A stretch of 64,000 nt of DNA from JAVBKV01 sp031553885 (GTDB lineage: Bacteria; Bacteroidota; Bacteroidia; Bacteroidales; Azobacteroidaceae). The stretch spans positions 9,930 to 73,929 of the forward strand of contig JAVBKV010000041.1 in assembly GCA_031553885.1 (NCBI GenBank), given 5' to 3'. This document shows, in pieces, positions 17,536 to 24,778 of this stretch (the first letter of the stretch is position 1; every line of letters starts with the position of its first letter). Below the pieces are notes generated by a model. That model worked only from the letters and a program-made list of their open reading frames with translations, searched no databases and was not told the origin of the DNA. The position numbers and the translations under genes were made by a program.

Positions 17536-17567
17536 AACCCTTAATTTTTAACTTTTAATTCTTAATT
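17536..17567. repeat. family C TTAATT/TTAAGAA-type low-complexity spacer
   Basis: The gap between holA and the GH5 gene consists of repeats of CTTAATTTTTAA and AATTCTTAATTC. The same motif recurs at 32861-32893, 34150-34227, 49815-50000 and 63790-63860. Confidence 0.6.
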
Positions 17568-18584
17568 CTAATGTATTATCCTGTAAGTCAGTTCTTTCAA
17601 CAACTCTCCGTCGGAAGCCGAAGTATTTCCCACTCCTTTGGATTTAGCGTCGAATTGCCGGATCAGGGCAATGATATCCATAGTTTTGAATGCATTGTAA
17701 TTCCGGATAGCCATCATATAATCCGTCATTTGAAAACCGAATCTCAGTCCGAGTACCTGCATCAGGTGTGATTCGGATTTATCTTTTTCAAACTGACAGA
17801 TCATCAAATTAGAAAAGAAATTGAACAACACCGTCAGGGTGACGATCAGGGGATTGTTTTTCGGATTTTTCTCAAAATAAAGCGCGATCCGGTTGGCCTT
17901 AAGTACATCTTTTGCAGCCAGGGCTTTCTGAAGCTCGAAGTTGTTGAAATCCTTGCTGATCCCGATGTTTTTTTCGATCAGTTCAGGAGTGATCCGACGT
18001 TGGTTGTCCGGGAGGGCAATGCAGAGTTTGTCCAGTTCATTGGTCAGTTTACTCAGGTTGTTTCCCAGGTAGTCGGTCAGCAGTTGGGATGCTTTTCCAT
18101 CGATACCTACCTGTTTATCCTGGAGGTAGGACACAACGAACTGAGGAACTTTATCTTCGTATATTTTTTTTGATTCAAACAGGATTCCGCTTTGAGCGAT
18201 TTCGCCGGATAGCTTTTTCCGTCCATCCAGTTTGCCATATTTGTAATTGAGTACCAGTATGGTCGAATGTAATGGTTGCCTGACGTAATGCACCAGATCT
18301 TCGATGTTTTTCAGGTTCTGCGCTTCCTTGACGACAACCAGTTGCCGTTCCGACATCATCGGAAACCGTTTACAGGCATTGATAACTGTGGCAACATCGG
18401 TTTCCGAACCGTATACCAGGGTTTGATTGAAATCCCGCTCCGAATCATCCAGTACGTTTTCGATCAGGAGTTCGGTCAACTGGTCGATGAAGTAGGGTTC
18501 TTCTCCCTGAAACAGATAGACCGGCATGAATTTCCGTTGACGGATATTCCCTTTGATTTCCTGAAAAGTCAGTTCTCTTGCCAT
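17568..18584 (-). CDS. holA: DNA polymerase III delta subunit
   Basis: A 338-residue protein of the usual HolA length. The N-terminal AAA-like domain begins with PVYLFQGEEPYFIDQLTELL, a degenerate P-loop as expected for the ATP-independent delta subunit, followed by RQLVVVKEAQNLKN, a domain II region with LTDYLGNNLSKLTNELDKL and RITPELIEKNIGIS, and a helical C-terminal collar domain (NPLIVTLTVLFNFFSNLM). Delta opens the beta clamp within the clamp loader. It starts 3 bases after the AMP nucleosidase gene, so the two are cotranscribed from the promoter near 19391. Confidence 0.92.
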   Translation of the reverse strand: MARELTFQEIKGNIRQRKFMPVYLFQGEEPYFIDQLTELLIENVLDDSERDFNQTLVYGSETDVATVINACKRFPMMSERQLVVVKEAQNLKNIEDLVHYVRQPLHSTILVLNYKYGKLDGRKKLSGEIAQSGILFESKKIYEDKVPQFVVSYLQDKQVGIDGKASQLLTDYLGNNLSKLTNELDKLCIALPDNQRRITPELIEKNIGISKDFNNFELQKALAAKDVLKANRIALYFEKNPKNNPLIVTLTVLFNFFSNLMICQFEKDKSESHLMQVLGLRFGFQMTDYMMAIRNYNAFKTMDIIALIRQFDAKSKGVGNTSASDGELLKELTYRIIH

Positions 18585-18587
18585 AAT

Positions 18588-19364
18588 TTACCACTCAAAA
18601 CGAAGGTGTTTAACCGTCTGTTTATTATCAATAATGGTTTTCAGGGACTTAATACCTATGAGAACATGTTCCTCCACAAAATTGGAGGTAACGTGCTGAT
18701 CGCTTTTTTCAGTTTTGATACCGTCGGATATCATGGGCTGGTCGCTGACGAGCAATAATGCTCCGGTCGGAATGTGGTTGGCAAAACCAACGGTAAAGAG
18801 GGTCGCTGTTTCCATGTCGACACCCATAGCCCGGATTTTGCGCAGGTATTCCTTGAAGTTTTCATCGTATTCCCATACCCGGCGGTTCGTTGTGTAAACC
18901 GTTCCCGTCCAGTAGTCGCGTCCTTTGTCCCGGATGGTCGACGAAACGGCCCGGAGGAGGCTGAAAGCAGGCAGGGAGGGAACTTCCGGCGGGAAGTAGT
19001 CGTTGGAGGTACCTTCGCCTCGTATGGCAGCGATCGGCAGGATGTAATCTCCCAACGAATTGTGTTTTTTCAATCCGCCGCATTTTCCCAGGAATAAAAC
19101 ACCTTTGGGATTGATGGCGCTTAGCAGATCCATAACGGTGGCAGCATTGGCGCTTCCCATTCCGAAATTGATGATGGTAATACCATCGGCGCTGGCGTTA
19201 GGCATGTTCGCGTCGGCTCCTGTGATTGGTACCTGATAGTATTTCGCAAATATTTCGACGTATTTGTTGAAATTGGTCAGAAGAATGTATTCCGTAAATT
19301 CATCCAGATTCCTTTTGGTGTACCGGGGCAACCAGTTGTCGACGATTTCCTGCTTTGTTTTCAT
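18588..19364 (-). CDS. amn: AMP nucleosidase (short form)
   Basis: A 258-residue nucleoside-phosphorylase-fold protein that hydrolyses AMP to adenine and ribose 5-phosphate. Visible motifs are GITIINFGMGSANAATVMDLL, GVLFLGKCGGLKK and MGVDMETATLFTVGF, the last being the purine/ribose-binding Glu region of the PNP_UDP_1 family. The short form lacks the N-terminal regulatory domain of enterobacterial Amn and matches Bacteroidetes homologues. I chose the ATG at 19364 (MKTKQEIVDNW); an upstream TTG-initiated frame would cross the -7 box at 19391-19398. It heads the amn-holA operon. Confidence 0.88.
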   Translation of the reverse strand: MKTKQEIVDNWLPRYTKRNLDEFTEYILLTNFNKYVEIFAKYYQVPITGADANMPNASADGITIINFGMGSANAATVMDLLSAINPKGVLFLGKCGGLKKHNSLGDYILPIAAIRGEGTSNDYFPPEVPSLPAFSLLRAVSSTIRDKGRDYWTGTVYTTNRRVWEYDENFKEYLRKIRAMGVDMETATLFTVGFANHIPTGALLLVSDQPMISDGIKTEKSDQHVTSNFVEEHVLIGIKSLKTIIDNKQTVKHLRFEW

Positions 19365-19390
19365 ACCAGCGCGAGTATTATTGTATTTGA

Positions 19391-19398
19391 CAAAAATA
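19391..19398 (-). promoter_or_regulatory. -7 box for amn-holA
   Basis: TATTTTTG on the minus strand, 26 bases before the ATG at 19364. No TTTG at the expected -33 spacing. Confidence 0.5.
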
Positions 19399-19818
19399 CA
19401 AAAAAACGGGAATAATTTCATATTTATCCAAAGCAAAAACATCTAATTTATCTACGGATAGATTTATCCACGAATATAAAATGAGAATTAGTGCCGCATT
19501 ATCCTTGAAAATACGATTTAGTGTAATTCATGAATAAATTTATTTTGTGTAAAACCTGGAGAGGGCCGGATTCCCGAAGGGAGTCAGACTCTCCCAAGTT
19601 CTTTCCTTTAATCACGATCCGGAAATTTAGAAAGGTGACCCGCTGCATAAAACAGGTGACTTAGACGAACTTTGTTTTGTGGATAAAAATCAGATTTATT
19701 TGCTCTGTGCTAAATACGGCCTTTTATTTGTATGTTCGGAAAATATATTATACGTTTGTGCTATTCTTGGGTTCATGAAATCAATACAAAAACAGACGAT
19801 CCCTTAAAGAAACTGAGT
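19399..19818. other. gene-poor spacer with DnaA-box-like sequences
   Basis: This AT-rich divergent spacer contains TTATCCACG at 19464-19472 and TGTGGATAA (an exact TTATCCACA on the minus strand) at 19678-19686, plus a hairpin-forming GAGGGCCGGATTCCC...GACTCTC segment near 19560-19597. I see no RNA gene and no convincing coding segment. An in-frame upstream ATG at 19732 could extend the next gene into the end of it. Confidence 0.4.
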
Positions 19819-20274
19819 ATGTCCGGATTGAATCTTCCTCCTTTCCCTTTGAAAATAAGAAAACAAAACGATAAAGAGTATATCTTTGATCGCTTGAGGA
19901 AGCAATATGTCCGCCTGACACCGGAGGAATATGTCCGCCAGCACCTGGTGCATTTCCTGATCGAGCACCGGCAGTTTCCGGAAGCTTTGTTGGCTAATGA
20001 GGTGACGATCGGTCTTGGAAATCTCCGGAGGCGTTGTGATACGGTGTTGTACGATAAATTCCTTCAGCCGGTAATGATTGTCGAATGTAAGGCTCCTTCT
20101 GTCGTCATCAATCAGCAGACTTTTGATCAGATAGCGCGTTACAACATGACGTTGCAAGTCCGCTGGTTGTTGGTTACCAATGGGTTGCAGCATTACTGCT
20201 GCCGGATTGACTATGAAAAAGGGGAATATTCTTTTGAAAAAGATATTCCCCCTTATTCGGATGTGATCGGTTAA
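19819..20274 (+). CDS. stand-alone type I restriction HsdR N-terminal (HSDR_N_2) domain protein
   Basis: A 151-residue protein consisting only of the HsdR N-terminal nuclease-like fold. From the ATG at 19819 (MSGLNLPPF), PD-(D/E)xK elements are visible as LANEVTIG, CDTVLYD (Asp 74) and MIVECKAP (Glu 89, Lys 91), followed by the QxxxY-like helix FDQIARYNM. No HsdR helicase, HsdM or HsdS is nearby, so it is not a working restriction system; homologues in many Bacteroidetes occur alone near holA. It may be a structure-specific or housekeeping nuclease, which is inference. An ATG at 19732 would add 29 residues but lacks family similarity. Confidence 0.8.
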   Translation: MSGLNLPPFPLKIRKQNDKEYIFDRLRKQYVRLTPEEYVRQHLVHFLIEHRQFPEALLANEVTIGLGNLRRRCDTVLYDKFLQPVMIVECKAPSVVINQQTFDQIARYNMTLQVRWLLVTNGLQHYCCRIDYEKGEYSFEKDIPPYSDVIG

Positions 20275-20283
20275 AATTTACGA

Positions 20284-20766
20284 TCAATATTGTTGCTCCA
20301 ATAACCAGGCATCCTGAAAATCCGGACTGTATTTAGATTTTACAGAATCTCTTTCCTGAGCAGCTGCAGCTTTGTCATCGAAAGAAGCAACGATAACCCG
20401 GTAATATTGCTGTTCGTTCTGTGCAATGATAACGTTGTATCCGTCTTTTTGCATCCGTGTTTTCAGGGAAAGAGCATTGGTTTTAAGTTTAAAACTGCCG
20501 ATAACCACACTGAAACGTTTCAATCCGGAACCATCTACGATCGTCACTTTTTCTTTCTGAACATTGGCAGAATAAGTAGTAGTTGTAGCCGGTTTGGATT
20601 TTTCAACCGGAGTTACTTCTGTAACAGGAGCGGTTGTCGTTTCTTGCATTTCTTTTTCTTTTGCTTTTTCGTAAGCAGCCTTGTAAGCGCTTTCTTTGGA
20701 TTTACAGGAACCTAAAGAGAATAAAACAGATAGTACAAGCCCGAATAACCAAATTCTAGATTTCAT
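20284..20766 (-). CDS. SPOR-domain lipoprotein
   Basis: A 160-residue lipoprotein (signal MKSRIWLFGLVLSVLFSLGSC, lipobox LGSC) with a charged Lys/Glu linker, a Thr/Pro-rich stretch (about 45-75) and a C-terminal SPOR domain (about 85-150: RFSVVIGSFKLKTNALSLK, YYRVIVASFDDKAAA). SPOR domains bind denuded septal peptidoglycan, so the protein probably acts at the division site or cell envelope. The ATG at 20766 is preferred because the -7 box at 20799-20806 lies between it and an upstream in-frame start. It lies downstream of the his operon lipoprotein on the same strand but has its own promoter. Confidence 0.88.
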   Translation of the reverse strand: MKSRIWLFGLVLSVLFSLGSCKSKESAYKAAYEKAKEKEMQETTTAPVTEVTPVEKSKPATTTTYSANVQKEKVTIVDGSGLKRFSVVIGSFKLKTNALSLKTRMQKDGYNVIIAQNEQQYYRVIVASFDDKAAAAQERDSVKSKYSPDFQDAWLLEQQY

Positions 20767-20798
20767 AATTTGTTGTGTTTTTAGTTTAAATCTGACGG

Positions 20799-20806
20799 CA
20801 AATATA
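20799..20806 (-). promoter_or_regulatory. -7 box for the SPOR lipoprotein
   Basis: TATATTTG on the minus strand, 32 bases before the ATG at 20766, matches TAnnTTTG. Confidence 0.55.
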
Positions 20807-20829
20807 GGCATTTATTTGTTTATGCAGAA

Positions 20830-21276
20830 TTAAAATTTATGAAAAGTATAATTTTGAGATTGATATGATAGTGTTAATGCTTTTTTTTCCAATTTTTCAA
20901 GCCTGAAGGAGCGGAAAAGCGTGTCTTGTCCTGTAGGAGCAGGCAAGGTGTCCCATCCCAGAAAGTTCAATGAATGGTCGGTTTGCTTGTTGTTAATGGT
21001 CCGTGTTTCTGCAAGAAGTTCCAGGTCTATAGAATCTCCTCTCAGGGTATAGTATCCGAATACGGACAGAATACTGTCCTTCTCCAGGTAAACCTGATAT
21101 TGGAACAGGCTTTTCTGAAAATTATAATATACGGTATCAGCATCGTTCATTTGCCATTTTCCCTGCAGATCAGCTTCGGCGCCTTCTACATCCAGAAAAA
21201 TCTTGTCACAGGAAACCAGGGATAAAATCCCGGATGCAATGAAAAATAAGATAATAATGGTACATGAGTGCTTCAT
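20830..21276 (-). CDS. lipocalin-like lipoprotein at the end of the his operon
   Basis: A 148-residue predicted lipoprotein (signal ending SLVSC). The mature part reads like a small lipocalin-type barrel: LQGKWQMNDADTVYYNF, a SVFGYYTLRGDSIDL strand pair and a closing LTLSYQSQNYTFHKF. Bacteroidetes encode many such proteins of unknown role, some grouped as DUF4847. Its ATG overlaps the hisB stop by 4 bases (ATGA), so it is translationally coupled to hisB although no role in histidine synthesis is evident. The exact family is uncertain. Confidence 0.65.
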   Translation of the reverse strand: MKHSCTIIILFFIASGILSLVSCDKIFLDVEGAEADLQGKWQMNDADTVYYNFQKSLFQYQVYLEKDSILSVFGYYTLRGDSIDLELLAETRTINNKQTDHSLNFLGWDTLPAPTGQDTLFRSFRLEKLEKKALTLSYQSQNYTFHKF

Positions 21277-22391
21277 AACATTCCTTTGGTGCTGGGTAAT
21301 TCGTAATGAAAAATATCCCGTTTGACAGCCATTTTGACAGCCCGGGCGAAAGCCTTGAATATTCCTTCGATCTTGTGATGCTCATTTTGCCCTTCGGCAC
21401 GGATATTCAGATTCATCCGGGCAGCGTCACTCAGGGATTTGAAGAAGTGCAGAAACATTTCCGTGGGCATGTCTCCGACTTTTTCACGGTGAAATTCGGC
21501 ATCCCAGACTAACCAGGGGCGTCCTCCGAAATCCAGGGCAACGGAACAAAGGCAGTCGTCCATGGGAAGGCAAAAACCGTAACGTTCGATCCCCCGTTTG
21601 TTCCCCAAGGTTTTTAACAATGCCTCTCCAATGGCAATTCCCGTATCTTCGATGGTATGATGCTCGTCGACCTGCAGATCGCCTTTGACACGGATGGTCA
21701 GGTCCATTCCGGCATGTTTACCGATTTGTTCCAGCATGTGATCGAAAAAATGAAGTCCGGTACTGATTGCACAGTTTCCGTTTCCATCCAGGTTGAGATC
21801 GACGTAAATATCGGTTTCTTTGGTAGCTCGTTGGATGACAGCCCTGCGTTCTTTTGCAAAAAGAAATTCGGTGATTTTATCCCAGTCGGTAGTTGCCAGT
21901 ACACAGACCTCTTGCAACTCCGGTTCATTGTCCAGTAAGTTGCTTTCGTTGAGAAGAATAGCCTTACATCCCAGGTTTTGAGCCAGTTTTACGTCTGTCA
22001 GCCGGTCTCCGATAACAAACGAATGAGACAGGTCGTAATCTCCGGTCATATACTTTCCCAGCATGCCTGTGCCTGGTTTCCGGGTGGGAGCATTTTCCTC
22101 CGGAAAGGATCGGTCGACCAGGATATCATCGAATGTAATACCTTCGTTTTCAAACGCCTGGATGATCTTGTTCTGTGCCGGCCAGAATGTTTCTTCCGGA
22201 AAGGAGTCGGTGCCGAGCCCGTCTTGATTGGTTACCATGACGAATTCAAAATCCAGTTTTTTCCGGATAAAAGAGAGGTTTTGAAAAACCTTCGGATAAA
22301 ACTCCAGTTTTTCAAGGCTGTCCAATTGATAATCGACCGGCGGTTCAACGACCAGGGTTCCGTCTCTGTCTATGAATAATGCTTGTTTCAT
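21273..22391 (-). CDS. hisB: bifunctional histidinol-phosphatase/imidazoleglycerol-phosphate dehydratase
   Basis: A 372-residue fusion of the usual length. The N-terminal HAD phosphatase (about 1-165) has FIDRDGTLVV, TNQDGLG and VIGDRLTDVKLA. The C-terminal IGP dehydratase (about 180-372) has HFFDHMLEQIGKHAG and DEHHTIEDTGIAIGEAL, whose His and Glu residues bind Mn2+, and a second HHKIEGIFKAFARA motif. It catalyses two steps of histidine synthesis. Only 4 bases separate it from mazF upstream, so its transcription must pass through the mazEF genes, whose own promoter could also feed it. Confidence 0.95.
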   Translation of the reverse strand: MKQALFIDRDGTLVVEPPVDYQLDSLEKLEFYPKVFQNLSFIRKKLDFEFVMVTNQDGLGTDSFPEETFWPAQNKIIQAFENEGITFDDILVDRSFPEENAPTRKPGTGMLGKYMTGDYDLSHSFVIGDRLTDVKLAQNLGCKAILLNESNLLDNEPELQEVCVLATTDWDKITEFLFAKERRAVIQRATKETDIYVDLNLDGNGNCAISTGLHFFDHMLEQIGKHAGMDLTIRVKGDLQVDEHHTIEDTGIAIGEALLKTLGNKRGIERYGFCLPMDDCLCSVALDFGGRPWLVWDAEFHREKVGDMPTEMFLHFFKSLSDAARMNLNIRAEGQNEHHKIEGIFKAFARAVKMAVKRDIFHYELPSTKGML

Positions 22392-22395
22392 TTTA

Positions 22396-22713
22396 TTAAT
22401 CTACTAACATCTCTTTTAAGATATTCTTAATTGCATTGGATGTCTCTGAATTTAGCTTACCAATGTATTGTTGTATACGGATTTTATCTATGGTTCTTAT
22501 CTGGTCCAGAGCAATACTGGCTTTCTTTTTATTGAAAGAACAACTAACACGGAACGGATAAGATTTAATGGTTGTGGTAAGTGGAGCAACAATAACCGTA
22601 TTTAAATGTGCATTCATCTCATTTGGGCTGACAATGACTACAGGTCTTGTTTTACTGACTTCACTGCCCACAGTTGGGTTTAAATTGACCCAATAAATTT
22701 CATATTGATTCAT
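22396..22713 (-). CDS. mazF: MazF/PemK-type endoribonuclease toxin
   Basis: A 105-residue MazF-family protein with the typical order YEIYWVNLNPTVGSEVSKTRPVVIVSP (the Gly-Ser-Glu and Arg region of the catalytic pocket), VIVAPLTT, SYPFRV and a C-terminal ALDQIRTIDKIRI that carries the Thr-Ile-Asp core. MazF cleaves mRNA at short single-stranded sequences and is neutralised by MazE. It follows mazE by 2 bases and precedes hisB by 4, placing a complete toxin-antitoxin pair within the histidine operon. The gene is full length with all core motifs, so activity is plausible. Confidence 0.92.
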   Translation of the reverse strand: MNQYEIYWVNLNPTVGSEVSKTRPVVIVSPNEMNAHLNTVIVAPLTTTIKSYPFRVSCSFNKKKASIALDQIRTIDKIRIQQYIGKLNSETSNAIKNILKEMLVD

Positions 22714-22715
22714 AG

Positions 22716-22967
22716 TTATTTCCAGTCTTCGAGGTTTTCATCTTCAAAAATATCCGGAATTAACAGTTGATCATCCTGTGCCTCATGCATTTCTTTAGCT
22801 GCCAAGTCCCAGCCTTGTCGGGGTGTCTTTTTTGTTAACATAATATTGGTATGGTTAATTAATTGCAGGTCAAGAACTTTTCCTACCTGTAAAGAAGCTT
22901 CTTTTACGATAGAGTTGGGAATGATAACGCCAACGGACGATCCTATTTTTACAATTCTGGCCTGCAT
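22716..22967 (-). CDS. mazE: MazE-type antitoxin (AbrB/SpoVT fold)
   Basis: An 83-residue protein. Residues 1-48 form a swapped-hairpin AbrB DNA-binding domain (ARIVKIGSSVGVIIPNSIVKEA, then LQVGKVLDLQLI), and the acidic C-terminus (AKEMHEAQDDQLLIPDIFEDENLEDW) is the disordered tail that occupies the toxin's RNA site. As in known mazEF systems it should repress its own promoter; a perfect palindrome at 22995-23015 next to the -7 box at 22985-22992 is the likely operator. It lies 51 bases after hisC. Confidence 0.92.
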   Translation of the reverse strand: MQARIVKIGSSVGVIIPNSIVKEASLQVGKVLDLQLINHTNIMLTKKTPRQGWDLAAKEMHEAQDDQLLIPDIFEDENLEDWK

Positions 22968-22984
22968 ATATTTATTTTCTGATA

Positions 22985-22992
22985 CAAAGATA
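22985..22992 (-). promoter_or_regulatory. -7 box of the internal mazEF promoter
   Basis: TATCTTTG on the minus strand lies 18 bases before the mazE ATG and matches TAnnTTTG, giving mazEF (and potentially hisB) a promoter separate from the his promoter. Confidence 0.65.
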
Positions 22993-22994
22993 GA

Positions 22995-23015
22995 TATTAT
23001 AATATTATTATAATA
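22995..23015. promoter_or_regulatory. palindromic operator of mazEF
   Basis: TATTATAAT and ATTATAATA form a perfect 9-base inverted repeat around a 3-base centre, starting 2 bases upstream of the -7 box. This position blocks promoter recognition and suits MazE or MazEF autorepression. Confidence 0.65.
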
Positions 23016-23018
23016 ACA

Positions 23019-24056
23019 TCAGGGTGTATTTAACATTTCTAAAGCCTGGATCAGCTGCTGATTTTCCTGTCGAGTACCGACCGTAATCCGGATACAATTC
23101 CGGCATAAAGATATGGAATTTCTGTTGCGGACAATGATTCCGTTGTCAACCAGGTATTGATAAGTTGCATTGGCATCAGTTACTTCGATCAACAGAAAGT
23201 TGGCATCTGAAGGATAAATTTTTCTTACGCAGGGTAAGAGAGCCAGTGTTTTCTCCAACCGGCCGCGTTCTTCCAGTAAAATTGCCACCCAGTCCCTGAT
23301 CTGTCCGTAATCTTTCAGGAGATTGAGAGCATAGTCCTGCGTTAATGCATTGACATTGTAAGGATATTTAACCTTATTGAAAAGTGCGATTATTGTTTCC
23401 GAAGCAAACGCCATACCTAAACGTATTCCCGCGCTGGCCCAGGCTTTGGAAAAAGTTTGAAGAACGATCAGGTTCGGATACCGATCCAACTCTTGCAGGA
23501 AAGACGGTTGGGAGGAAAAATCGATATACGCTTCATCGATAACGACAATTCCTTCGAACCGGTTGAGTATATCAATCATTTTATTTCTATCCAGGGAATT
23601 TCCCGAAGGATTATTCGGAGAGCAAAGAAAGATCAGTTTGGTATGGGCATCGGTTGCATTCAGCAAGGCTTCCGGATCAAAATCATAATTCTTATCCAGT
23701 AATACTTCCCGGTATTCCACATTGTTGGTCTGAGCGGCTACTTTATACATTCCGTAGGTGGGATCGATAGTTACGACATTGTCGATGCCCGGTTCACAGA
23801 AAATCCGGATAACCAGGTCGATCGGCTCGTCGCTTCCGTTACCCAGCATGATCTGCTCTTTTCGTATGCCTTTAATTGCGGCGATTTGTTCTTTGACTTT
23901 CCATTGCTTGGGATCGGGATAACGGTCGTAAGGACCGTTGAACGGATTTTCGTTGGCATCCAGGAAAACGGATGCATTTCCTTGAAATTCATCCCGGGCA
24001 GATGAATACGGCTTTAATTGCCAGATATTTTTTCTTGTCAGTCGTTCTAAATTCAT
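23019..24056 (-). CDS. hisC: histidinol-phosphate aminotransferase
   Basis: A 345-residue fold-type I aminotransferase that converts imidazole-acetol phosphate to histidinol phosphate. Motifs are YDPTYGMY-like TIDPTYGMYKVAAQ, FLCSPNNPSGN, VVIDEAYIDF and LQTFSKAWASAGIRLG with the PLP Lys, then RNRNSISLCRNCIRITVGTR at the C-terminus. It overlaps the upstream GNAT gene by 4 bases (ATGA). Downstream comes mazE after a gap holding the mazEF promoter and operator. Confidence 0.95.
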   Translation of the reverse strand: MNLERLTRKNIWQLKPYSSARDEFQGNASVFLDANENPFNGPYDRYPDPKQWKVKEQIAAIKGIRKEQIMLGNGSDEPIDLVIRIFCEPGIDNVVTIDPTYGMYKVAAQTNNVEYREVLLDKNYDFDPEALLNATDAHTKLIFLCSPNNPSGNSLDRNKMIDILNRFEGIVVIDEAYIDFSSQPSFLQELDRYPNLIVLQTFSKAWASAGIRLGMAFASETIIALFNKVKYPYNVNALTQDYALNLLKDYGQIRDWVAILLEERGRLEKTLALLPCVRKIYPSDANFLLIEVTDANATYQYLVDNGIIVRNRNSISLCRNCIRITVGTRQENQQLIQALEMLNTP

Positions 24057-24481
24057 AGCATTTTTATCATTTCAAAATGAGGAATACCTACTTCTGTAAA
24101 TTCTGCTCCCTGGGTTATATACCCTGATTTCTGGTAGAAACCCAATGCTGTCTTCCGGGCATGCATGATGATACGGGTATAGCCTTTATTTCTGGACCAG
24201 GTTTCCGCAAAATCAAGTACTTTTTTTCCGAATCCTTGTCCCTGACAATCGTTGCGAACGGCCATCTGACGTAACTTGACCGTATTTGTATCGATTATCT
24301 TCAGGATACAACAGGCGATGGCTTCATCGTTTTTCATGCAGCCAATCAGTATATCGCCGGAATCGTTTGCCTGTTCTTCTTCCGTCAGTCTTAGTCCTAT
24401 GGGGCGACGCAACACTTCGTCGCGAAGCCGGCACATGGATTCGTATTCGGAACTGCGGTAGTTGATTGTTGTTAGTATCAT
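24053..24481 (-). CDS. GNAT-family N-acetyltransferase inside the his operon
   Basis: A 142-residue GNAT protein. The acetyl-CoA site is seen in VKLRQMAVRNDCQGQGFGKKVL (about 75-100, the Q/RxxGxG loop), followed by IIMHARKTALGFYQKSGY. The N-terminus (YESMCRLRDEVLRRPIGL) resembles the ElaA-like branch. Its substrate cannot be inferred. It overlaps hisC by 4 bases and lies 20 bases after the peptidase remnant, so it is a tightly packed member of the operon, though it is not a known histidine gene. Confidence 0.85.
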   Translation of the reverse strand: MILTTINYRSSEYESMCRLRDEVLRRPIGLRLTEEEQANDSGDILIGCMKNDEAIACCILKIIDTNTVKLRQMAVRNDCQGQGFGKKVLDFAETWSRNKGYTRIIMHARKTALGFYQKSGYITQGAEFTEVGIPHFEMIKML

Positions 24482-24501
24482 GGAAACTTATTGTTATTCC
24501 A

Positions 24502-24771
24502 TTATTTACCCGATTTCAGGATTGCATTCATCGCCGGATCGATACCGTTGACATAATCGCTGAAATTATAGGTAACCTTCGAAGCTAATGCATCCACTTC
24601 CTGTTCGAATGTTTGCCGGTCCATTTGGAAGAATAAATTCTTATGCTTTTGGGGAAGTTCTTCTTTCAGAAAGGTAAGATCTTTTTTCCAATCCGATTGA
24701 GCTTTACCAATGGCAGATGATACCAAAAGCAACAAGATAAAGCAAGCGATTTTTATAAAAGGCTGTTTCAT
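24502..24771 (-). pseudogene. internally deleted remnant of an S41-family peptidase-like protein
   Basis: An 89-residue reading frame with an intact signal peptide (about 1-24) and then DWKKDLTFLKEELPQKHKN...FFQMDRQTFEQEVDALASKV, which resembles the N-terminal segment of Bacteroidetes S41 peptidase-like proteins. The last about 20 residues (DYVNGIDPAMNAILK) resemble the C-terminal end of the same proteins, as if the central several hundred residues were removed in frame. No catalytic domain remains. It starts 7 bases after hisD. The family link is from recognition of the ends, not a search, so it could also be a small secreted protein in its own right. Confidence 0.5.
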
Positions 24772-24778
24772 AAAGGGC

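Noticed and set aside
19560..19600. Hairpin GAGGGCCGGATTCCC...GACTCTC considered as a tRNA fragment
   Set aside because: No T-loop GTTCRANYC, no acceptor stem and no anticodon arm could be built.
19441..19690. DnaA-box-like TTATCCACG and TTATCCACA in a divergent AT-rich spacer, considered as oriC
   Set aside because: Only two good boxes about 200 bases apart, no cluster, no dnaA or other origin-linked gene, and gene directions around it do not switch as expected at an origin.
19819..20274. Type I restriction-modification system
   Set aside because: Only the HsdR N-terminal domain is present; no helicase, methylase or specificity subunit nearby.
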